Assembly: GCA_013433145.1 (NCBI GenBank) | Contig: CM024172.1 | Coordinates: 4,101,213-4,165,212 of the forward strand | Direction: 5' to 3' | DNA from: Ascaris suum | Taxonomy: Eukaryota; Nematoda; Chromadorea; Rhabditida; Ascarididae | Length of the DNA: 64,000 nt | Shown here: positions 55,171 to 64,000 of the stretch, piece by piece | How the letters are laid out: each line of letters starts with the position of its first letter | Position numbering within the stretch: position 1 is the stretch's first letter | Program-made: the position numbers and the translations under genes | The notes under the pieces: model-generated | Told to the model about the DNA's origin: nothing | What the model saw: the letters and a program-made list of their open reading frames with translations, nothing else | The model's database searches: none

Positions 55171-57474
55171 ATGAATCCGCAGGTGTCGTAGTTCTTCATG
55201 ATTCATACGCAGTGGTTAACTTCACCTTTTTTTTTCAAAATTATTAGCCATTTATGCGTTTAGTTGAAGGAATGGAGAGTGCTTCTAGTTTCTTTCAAGA
55301 GAGCACTTATTAGCTTTATAGATCGCAAAACATAGACCCTATAAGTTTCTGAGAAATTCCATTTGTTACACATTTATGGAATTTTTTCTCCATCATGAAA
55401 TAATTGAAGCAAAAATTTCCGTATTTTCTCTTTTCAACGTTCACTGTCAGCAAATTCGATACTGAAAACGACATTAGTCAGTTGAAAACAAATAGAAATT
55501 TCACTCCTTCTTTGTGTTTTTCCTCTCAGTCATTCCGAAAAGAAAGAGGGATTCCAGCTCTTATAAACGCCACCTTCTTTCGCAATAAATCCAATGTTTT
55601 GTAAGTAATTTCATCAGACGCTTATTGTGGATTCGAATATCGGACCATTTTCACCGATGAGAAGAAAATTGCTGATAACTATTCGATGTTGCACTCTCTG
55701 AGCAGTTTAACAAATGATTGATTTTTATGAGTTCGCTTGTCTTAACGTAGAGAAACGTTATGGCGACTAAAATATTTACGACTTTCGCTTGCATCTTTCG
55801 CACAATCGGTTCTATTTGTTTTTTGAATGCGAAAAAACTCTTTACTTATGATTGCCAATCAGATTATCATTCCACTCACTGAAAGTCGAAATTTCACGAA
55901 TGTGCGCAATTGCCATCGACATCAATTTGCCACTAAGGCGACTTCGTTGATCAGCAGTTATTTCCGCCATTATTATCGCCGTTTATATATTTACATTTTT
56001 ACAGCATACTCATCACGACAATTTTGTGTTGATACTTTAGGAGCCGAAAGATGACAACAGCTATTATATTCAACAAGTTATTAATCTATTCTTGTTCGCT
56101 TTTGCTGTTATCTCAGCGTCAACTTTAAGCTGTTCAATTACCGAAACTTAGGGCATAGAGAGTTGAGTTTGTTTAGGGCGTAATTTGTTTTCTTTCGTAC
56201 CCGCCGAATTTTTTGTTTAATGTTGAAATACGTGAATTAGGGCGCATCAACTATCGAAAATAATTTTGGAGCATTGTGATTTTGTGCTAAACGTAGTAAT
56301 CTGTTATTTCTCTAATAGCTCACGTTTGCTGCCATTTTTCTACGAATATTCACTTCACAGTGATTTGCGAAAAGTATAAGAATCAAGTATGATTAAATGT
56401 CATCTTATTTGATTATTATCACTCCAAAACGGTATTCATCAATTGATCAGATTTATTCATCTGCAAAATATAGGAACTGCAAGTAGTGAATAAACGTGAC
56501 CAAAGCTAGAGTGGTCAGAGCGAAGAAATTCCTCTGACTGTCAATAATTCAGGCTCGTTGGTGTGGTTTGACTTGCCTCAATGTTCGACAATTTTTGAGA
56601 GAAGAAAAGTGTTTAGATCATTGTGAAGGTTGAATCGCGTTGATGTGCTTGACGAATATATGATCGACTGAGGTTATTGCAGCACCCGATCAACGACGCA
56701 CTTTCAAATCACATACAGTTTCGCTATGCATTGCTGTATATTTCTAACGGTTATAATTCTTTCAAAGATGCAAGCTCATTGAAAAATTGTTTCGAGCCAC
56801 TATTCATTATGGATATGGACATATTAGACATCTGCAGTTTGCTTACCACTGTTATATTTTAAGCACCGAAGTTGACGAACTTGGTGAAATTTTTGAATTA
56901 ATTGAAAATAATATGGCTCGAAATGTGGTGAAGCCTTTTCTGGGTAACCTCCTTTCCTACAACTCTGTTTTGTCAGCCATATTCGCGTATCGATTATCTG
57001 AAGCGGGACCTTTCTTATTATGATCCGGCTATTAGTTCTATTTGGCGGTTGTAGAATGAGCGAAAATAATGTAGTGACACGAAAATTGGTGAGGAAAATG
57101 AAAATGTACAAAATGAATTAAATGAATGCAATAATTGGAAGGTGATAAATGAGATAATCAGTTGGGCAATCTTATCAATGACGCAACCGGCAAAGGTATA
57201 TGCAGTAAAATACGAGATTACATCTATGCATTATAAGTGAGAGAGAACGGAATTGAGATGAACTTTCTCATTAGTAAAGACGAGCATCGATATGATTCAC
57301 ACATAAGCGAAACGAGCCCAAATTTCATCCAAAAAAAAAAAAAAATTGATCGTGCTGAAGTATTATCGACTTTGTCGAACGACCAGTTAGCCTCTTCTAA
57401 TCCGTTAAAAAAGCATAATAGTTATATTGTCATCGACGCTTGTTCAAGAATCAAAGAAGAGCTGAAGATGGGTT

Positions 57475-57498
57475 GGGGGAAGGGGGTGGGGGTTTGGG
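57475..57498 (+). other. G-quadruplex-capable tract
   Basis: Four G runs (5, 5, 5 and 3) are separated by loops of 2, 1 and 3 bases. Such short loops are favourable for an intramolecular G-quadruplex in DNA or RNA of this strand. Confidence 0.8.
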
Positions 57499-57904
57499 AG
57501 GAGGTTGAAGAGAAGTATGGCAGTTATTACTTCATTCAAAGCTCAATTATACTTCCGCTTTCTGCACACTGAGACCATCCCACTTATTGGAGGGTGGGGG
57601 AGAGTTTCGCTTAATATCGAAACCCTCCATTATTTGTTCCTTTAAACATCATCTTCTCCTTTCCGTATTCGAATGTTCTCACATTCACTACTTTAAAGCA
57701 TTTCTTACAGAATCACAATAGCGTTATTTTGCTTGGCCACTATTTACAGACTCTCGCAGCCGCAATCGCTCTCTCTCAGATTGTTTCGTCAGAGGCGAGA
57801 ATTTGTATGTGCTCACGTTTTAATGTTTTTATCGTATTCTATCGGTCTCTAAATGAAATCTTCGTCCTTAGGGTATCACTCCGAAGGTGGCGGAGAGCGG
57901 AGGA

Positions 57905-57932
57905 GGGTTGAAGGGAGTGAGGGGGGAGGGGG
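57905..57932 (+). other. Second G-quadruplex-capable tract
   Basis: G runs of 3, 3, 6 and 5 with loops of 5, 5 and 1 bases, about 400 bases from the first tract and on the same strand. Confidence 0.75.
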
Positions 57933-58198
57933 AGCGGAGAGAAGGGATGTTACGCCGAGATAATCAGCTTTTGATGTGACTGTTTCTTAAACGGATTTGT
58001 TTGGAAATTTCTTTCATATTTATGCCTCTTACATGTATATTTCGAATAATTTAAAAAATTGGCAAAATTCCAGCACGTTTTTCAATCAGCATATTTCACA
58101 GTTGTTTTTAGCATGAGCACTTCTTTACTAAGCATAACTAAAAGAATATTTCAAAAAGACAGTAAGAAGCGTTATGAGGTTTATTTCGATTGTATTTC

Positions 58199-58263
58199 AG
58201 ATTGCTGCTCCTGTTTCAGTTCCTCAATTTCTCTGTGAAAGATTACTGCTCCTGTTTCAGTTC
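58199..58263 (+). repeat. 24-bp direct repeat carrying a splice-acceptor-like CTGTTTCAG
   Basis: AGATTGCTGCTCCTGTTTCA (58199) and AGATTACTGCTCCTGTTTCA (58240) continue identically for four more bases, 41 bp apart with one mismatch. Together with TGTATTTCAG at 58191 this places three strong acceptor-like sites in 70 bases. Confidence 0.85.
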
Positions 58264-60041
58264 AATATTTTGTGCACGCCGACGCTCCAAATTGTGGAGA
58301 AAAAAGAGGTTAGTCAGTGAGGAGATCTTTGATGAGTTTGTTTTGCCCATAAGAATACTGCTCTGTGATTGCGCAAATGAGATGAACATTAGGCTATTCT
58401 TATTTCCTTCTCTCCGATCTCTTCATCTGCTAAAATCAATTGCAATAATTCATTATTATTATTCCTAATTGATGAAATTCTTATTCGAGATTATTTTCAT
58501 TAATTCCTCTTTCGTTCATTTCGTTTGTACAATACAACTCACTTAATAAATCAAAGAAATAATCATTTGACTATAACGTCTGAATACAAGCTATTAGTGC
58601 AACGGGAAGTTATGTGAATGGTACGTGAACGTGATGGACTGAGATTCGTATTGATGGGGAGCGATTCGTCTATGAATGAACAATGACGTTCAGATGCTGT
58701 GAGGTAGCGCCGTGGTGATACTTGTTAGCCTAGGAATGCTTGTGTCGTAGATGATCGAAATAACCATAGTCCTATCCAATGTGGGCGTGTCTAAGCCAGA
58801 TAAACAGTCTCTTATTATTGGAAAGAAAAAGAACTTATAGATTATTTACACGTTTTTTATAGGTGTTTCTTAACTCATGTTATACTGTTGAAGATATTCT
58901 TTAAAGTTGATTTTTGATTTGCATAAATTTAGGATTTTCTAACTGACAATCCAGAGAGCAAAACAATGATGATAAAGGCGTAAATGAATGGTCTTTGAAA
59001 CGAACTGAGTGCAGTAATGAACTGGTTTTGAAAGTATCCGTCCTTCTCATTGCTGATAAAAAGAATTAAACTGCAAATTATTTGCGACATTTTCAAGTGC
59101 AACAGCACAAATGAGAGCGTAAGTGTTGTGATTTTACTTTACAATCGTTTCAAAGGTTTTCATTTAGCCACCAAAGCGGTAAAACAAAATTGCAAACAAT
59201 TACTATTCATAGCAGATGTTGAGCGATTCAAAACTGATGATTACAAATCAAGGTTGAATCATAATAACCTATGGTGTCATATATGTGAGATGAAATCAAC
59301 GAATTGAATCTTATTTTTGAGAGAGAGGGAGCGAGAGAGAAATTTTCGAAACTATAGACGAAACACATGAATATAATGCCACATCTGTGATCTTGTCTTT
59401 TATTATACGTCACTGCAAATTTACTTTGTAAAAGGGATGTGGCTATGTGTGTTTACATATGTCTCATATATATATGTGTCGTCCAAAAGATTCGCTTAGG
59501 TAGCTTTGAGAATATAACGTAAACTATATGAAGACATCTTGCACCTTATTTTACCTTAATGCATCAAATTCGAAAGGACCGACGAATATTTAAATATATC
59601 AAAAAATTCCCACTGATTTTCACTCATTCTATACTACATTTACATCTAAAGTATAAAAAATGTGAACGTTATAAGAAATATTTGTTTGAGCTGCCGAAAC
59701 GTTTAATGTCGGAACGTATATTTATTTGTTCTTTAATTGTCAAAACCGATTGGTCAGATAATAGGAGAGCAATAACGCATAAAATGCCACGTTTCTCTAT
59801 TCGCTTATTACATATTCAATAGAGCTTTTACATTGCTTGAACGGCAAAATCCTTTCACTAAAAACTGTAATAGGAACTTTAACGAATTACTACATCGATT
59901 TTTGACCACTACATCAAGAAAATGCACATTACCACGATTATTTTAAGACGATAATACCCTCAATAAATAGCATCCGAAGTTCGCATGCATTCATGTAAAC
60001 TTCAGGCCACTCAAATGAGCTATTTTCAATCTTTGCTTCAG

Positions 60042-60181
60042 AGACTCTCATGAAGCTTATCTAGATACAACAGTGAGGACGACATCATCACCAAAAACAA
60101 CAAAAGAGTACGTCAAAATAACGAACGCATCAACCACAGCGACAACCGCATCGCCCTCCACCACAACTAACTTACCTATAG
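60042..60181 (+). CDS. vWA gene: Thr-rich linker exon
   Basis: Acceptor TTGCTTCAG and donor GTTTGT. Codes DSHEAYLDTTVRTTSSPKTT and a further Thr/Ser/Pro-rich run with one N-A-S sequon, suggesting an O-glycosylated stalk. Confidence 0.72.
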
Positions 60182-63100
60182 GTTTGTTTGCAATTAAAAA
60201 TATTATTAGTTTATTCGTGTTGTCTATTCAAGGGTCTTGTCCATAGTTAACGCAAAACATCGCAGCACCATTTAGATCAACTAAAATTGAGATTTTAATA
60301 TGTAGAAAGAAGTTGCGAGTGCTATGGTTCTACTGCAGTAAAAATCGACACAGTCACTTGTAAAAGGTTATTTACCTCTTATATGCACATTTATTGACGT
60401 TCTATAGAATTTGAGTTTTACAAAAGAATAAATAAATTTCAGTGCACTGTAAAATATCAGATATACTCTTCGTTCTCGATGCCACTGGTTCAGTGCGACA
60501 TTTCTACAAGCAGCAAAAGCGATATATGGCTGACATTGCTAGACAGCTAAATATTGGCTCACACGCACAACACGTAAGGAAATTTCGAGACTGCTAATTC
60601 CAAAAACGCTAATGATGGGGTGAAAAAATCATTGAGAATTACTATGAATCAACTGCAACAAATAAGGCGGAATGCAATCAGAAAGCTTCATCGAGCGCTA
60701 TTTCAAGATTGCTAAATGCTTTAATGAATCTCTCCTCGCATAATTTGTAAATACTTCGATGTTTGCTTCATAAAATTTTCGTTTGATCATTCGATTAATT
60801 TGTTGCGTTATTCTAAAACAAATTTGCATAACTTTCGTAAATTTTGCAGCTAATTTCCCCAATAATTACGAGAACGGTTTTTAATGATATCGGCTCTAGG
60901 CACATCTATAGAAAACTATTATGTCACTTTATTCGTTTGAAAATCATTATTGGAATATCTGGGAACTAAATAGTTGGGGAGGGTTTTTTATATGACATTA
61001 GTGAAATGAATTTTCTTGAAATGAGCCAAATAATGCCTCAAATCGGAGAGTAAAAATGCTTCCTTATTTGTTGCAGAAACATAATAAAACAATAAATTCA
61101 AGCTCACTGTGGAGATTGTTTGGAATAAAAATTATTCACTAACAATTAGACAACCCTTTAGATTTGCAAACGGGATTTTCGATTTTCTCGTTAGCATTCT
61201 TATCTGGACAGAGGTGCTAAGAGCAATCCCACAACGACAGCGTGCTATTTGCTCGCTTGCAATTCTTGCAAACAACTGCTAAAAGATCGTAAACATTTGT
61301 GCTTACAAAATGAAAAGGACAATTGCCGTTGCTACCTTTAACTACAGGACTCCTCGCTAGGCGAAAAATCAATGCACATTGGCCGATATTTTTGCAAAAT
61401 TCGATACCCTCTAATATAAGTTTACAAGAGACAAACTATAAGGAAATGTACCTACATTCGTTAGTAGTGGGCAATGCAGGCATTCACTTTGTATCAATTA
61501 TTTGTCGGCATCGTCATACAATGGGCAATGGGGATAAACGCAACTATAAGAAAGCATCTAAAGGATCGAGTGGATGAATTTGCTGGAGGTCGTTTCCACT
61601 GCAAACTCGAACAAATCGCCTGCAAGTTTCTGAAAGAATGATGGTGTAATATAATGAGGTCCAAATGAAGCAACAACATCAGTAGCGAGAGCTTTTTAAG
61701 GAAGACCACTGAAATGGTGTCACAAGGTAGAAGCATTCAGCTGACAGTGACGGCTACTAGCAGAAAAAAATTTTTCTATAGACGCCTCTGCTTCTTCGTT
61801 CACTGTCGCAGTAAAGAACGAGACCAACTAGGCGAAAATTCTACAAACGTTAACGCAACTCTTGAAGTGGAAGAAGCCTTCTGGTCATCCAAACGAAAAT
61901 CACCTCTATGGAGTAAATTCCCATCTTTAAATCTGTGAGTTGGGATGGAAATCGAATACACTGCAGAAGACAAGCGCGCATCCAGCAGACGGCGGAATCG
62001 ACGGCATTAAGTGTGAACATGTGCAATGAAGAAATCAGATAGGTTAAATGTGGCTAACGATACTGCAGATTGGTGTAATTATCTGATAAATTAATCAAGT
62101 AATCAATCGGTCAAAATTCGTTGAGGGGCAAGTCAGGACTCTTTGATATTTAATTTGCATGCATAATTAAGAGGCATCTGACTGGCTTTACATCGTTCAG
62201 CGAATAGTTTTAGTTAAATAGGTTTTAAAAAAAAACATTGTGGAGACTAGACTTCATATTCTCCGGTCAATGCTCATCGCACAAACATGTAATTCATAAT
62301 CCCCGCTGTGCGATTTGGTCTTTCCGTGAATTTAAGTAAGTTGATTTGCACTATTGCTTGCAGGTTGGACTAATTATTTATAGCAGCAAAAGTCGTCAGA
62401 AAGTGGTCGTGCAAATGGACGACAAACCTGACAAAGAGACTTTCCTTAAAACTATCGAACGTACGCATTTTATTCAATCGTTGAACACATGAAGCCCTTA
62501 ATGTGTATAGTGCAATATTTAGATCTTAAAAGATCATTGTGAATTCTGACTGCGAGGTGATAGTTGAATTTACGGCAAATATAAAGGAATTTTTGGTAGC
62601 ACATGATCCTACAAAAAACTTTTATAGCCTTCTTTGAAGAAAAAACATAGAAAGTTAAGAGAGAGTTCCAGAAAGGGAACGCGAAGCAAGGTGCAGCGAG
62701 GTTTACTTTCAATTTTTCGCAAACGGAAATGCTCTGAAATGAAACGCACTTTCAAAAAAAAAAAAGAATTTTGATGAGCACGTAAATTCTTCAGTAGAAT
62801 TTTCCCACGAAAACCAATGTTTTCTACCACTGCAATAATATTTTCTTTGTTAATGATTGCGTACTCTTATACCGACAGAAACAAATTTTCGCAAGTTTAG
62901 CTGGAAAAACTGTTCCCAGATCATTGGTTCCATGTCCAGACGCACCCCGTATACCTAGTCACTAGTGCGTTCATCTCAGTTGAAACTTTAATAGATTCTT
63001 TTGCTTATTCATTCATAACGCCCATCTACAGTCCATTTTACAATAAACGTAAAATCCTCAACTGTTGTGTATTCCAAGTTGTATGGGAGATATGGAAGAC

Positions 63101-63349
63101 TGTCAAATGTTAGGATTATGATGCTAAGATAATTGAAGGATTGCCATTCCACGCGGGTATTACGGCAACAGGCGCTGCACTCGATCTGTCGTTGCGGGCA
63201 TTGCAGAAACGACGATCCGACAAGAGGACGGCAGTGCTTGTACTCACCGATGGTTTCACGTTCGATGATGTTGAGGAACAGTCGAAAAATCTGAACGTAT
63301 TGCCTAACGTAATTACCCTCGTCGCTGGAGTTCCCGATACCTTCGATAG
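60042..63349 (+). CDS. vWA-domain protein with Thr-rich linker (partial gene, four exons found)
   Basis: Exons 60042-60181, 60443-60573, 62364-62460 and 63139-63349 join in phase with donors GTTTGT, GTAAGG, GTACGC and GTTTGT. The first codes a Ser/Thr-rich linker. The next three form a von Willebrand factor A domain: beta strand plus MIDAS DATGS (60478-60492), VGLIIYSSKSRQKVVVQM, AGITATGAALDLSLRAL with the MIDAS Thr, and VLVLTDGFTFDD with the MIDAS Asp. By family this is a metal-dependent adhesion or ligand-binding fold, usually extracellular in nematode proteins that pair vWA with mucin-like or lectin parts. The domain breaks off after GVPDTFDR, so at least one 3' exon is missing. The 5' exon(s) with start codon and signal peptide are also unidentified; exon 60042 needs a phase-2 donor upstream. 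Confidence 0.83.
60443..60573 (+). CDS. vWA gene: MIDAS exon
   Basis: Acceptor AAATTTCAG. Codes HCKISDILFVLDATGSVRHF and the following helix YKQQKRYMADIARQLNIG. DATGS is the MIDAS metal site with Thr in place of the more common first Ser. Confidence 0.9.
62364..62460 (+). CDS. vWA gene: central strand exon
   Basis: Acceptor GCTTGCAG. Codes VGLIIYSSKSRQKVVVQMDD followed by KPDKETFLKTIE, the second and third beta strands of the vWA fold. The intron before it is about 1.8 kb. Confidence 0.88.
63139..63349 (+). CDS. vWA gene: second half of the vWA domain
   Basis: Codes RLPFHAGITATGAALDLSLR, then KRTAVLVLTDGFTFDD and NVITLVAGVPDTFDR. The acceptor (ATTGAAG) is poor, but it is the only AG giving the required phase and the conserved join TIER-LPF. 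Reading past the GTTTGT donor stops at 63405. Confidence 0.87.
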
Positions 63350-64000
63350 GTTTGTGATAACTCCCTTATTTAAACCCTCCTCTTATAAATCATGCGAATT
63401 TCCCTAATGAAGCACTCAATCTTCTTTCCCAAGAACTTCGTTCCCAAGAACCTGAAGACCTTTGTGATCTCCATATACAATTACGATATAGGATGCTTGA
63501 ATGCAACAGACTGCAAGGTAAAATTACTGCCTGCAACTTGTAAGCTGGACACCTTCGCTAGGGACGATGACAACTTGTCGAGTGAAATCTTCAGCCACAC
63601 AATGTGGGACAACAAATACATAAAAATGCATTAAGGCTATTGATTGCAAATATAATCTTGTATGGGAATTTTCAAACTCTGCTCAGCTGCCACTGCTTAA
63701 GGCAAAGCTCTTTGATTTCCGTTCGAGCGATGTAACCATTTCTTCTCAGAATTCCTCGTCGAGAAAGGAAATCCCTCATCAGAAAAGAACAGTATAAATT
63801 TGAATGAGTTCTCTTGCTTCCAGTACTCGCTCATACAAAAAGAGTTAGCACTTTTTTCTTGCCAATTCATGAGTTTTATTCGATTACGAACTATCTTACC
63901 CTCAGCCATCGGAATACCTCATCACACTGAAACCGCAAAAAACCCTTCATCCAAACCGTTCAAGACATTCGCACAACTTTTTAAAACACATATATCGTAA
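63350..64000 (+). other. Region after the last recognised vWA exon, to the window end
   Basis: Begins with the GTTTGT donor. A phase-compatible acceptor CTTCTCAG ends at about 63750, and splicing there would add about 18 codons before a stop. Another acceptor at the CGATATAG before 63493 is also in phase. Neither restores a typical vWA end, so the 3' structure is left open. Confidence 0.4.

Larger units (their letters stand above)
53138..60041. other. Intergenic region left of the vWA exons
   Basis: Holds the two G-rich tracts, the duplicated acceptor repeat at 58199 and several exon-like fragments (54886, 57237, 59050). The missing 5' exons of the vWA gene should lie here or further upstream; none could be fixed by phase and motif together. 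Confidence 0.5.

Noticed and set aside
63800..64000. 66-codon plus-strand frame ending at the window edge
   Set aside because: No motif and not in a phase that can be tied to the vWA exons.

Overview
This is eukaryotic DNA and most likely comes from a parasitic roundmouse-hosted or human-hosted type of nematode in the strongylid (hookworm-like) group, although the exact species cannot be read from the sequence. The reasons are the AT-rich sequence with very low gene density, introns of roughly 350-2300 bases with TTTCAG-type acceptors and GTTTGT/GTAAGT-type donors, a nematode-style secreted tyrosinase ending in ShK domains, and a decayed Penelope-like retroelement. No bacterial operon, rRNA, tRNA or CRISPR array was seen.

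Layout. Bases 1 to about 31,480 hold no gene I can recognise: AT-rich sequence with microsatellites (a 106-bp TA tract and a duplicated TA-bearing block), short tandem duplications and one GC-richer island. Bases 31,499-41,274 (+) carry a complete 12-exon tyrosinase gene. Every exon phase matches and the spliced frame is 636 codons long, with a signal peptide, both copper sites, a Cys-rich module, a linker and two ShK domains. Bases 46,199-49,205 (-) carry a five-exon gene for an RS/RRM/Gly-rich RNA-binding protein, convergent with the tyrosinase; its exon-1 junction is the one uncertain joint. Bases 51,465-53,137 (-) are a broken Penelope-like element, with reverse transcriptase pieces followed by a GIY-YIG endonuclease remnant. 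Bases 60,042-63,349 (+) carry four phase-consistent exons of a Thr-rich linker plus von Willebrand factor A domain; the 5' and 3' ends of that gene were not found.

The genes show no operon-like spacing and no evident shared pathway. The tyrosinase is a secreted oxidase (cuticle or eggshell cross-linking or melanisation is the family expectation), the RRM protein is nuclear, and the vWA protein is probably extracellular or membrane-linked. I did not find a clearly new biological system. The most unusual points are the extra cysteines and Met run in the tyrosinase, the altered RNP1 motif and poly(A) hexamer inside the coding end of the RRM gene, several G-quadruplex-capable tracts, and a few exon-like open frames that match no family I know. 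All gene models are manual splice reconstructions and were not tested against RNA or databases.
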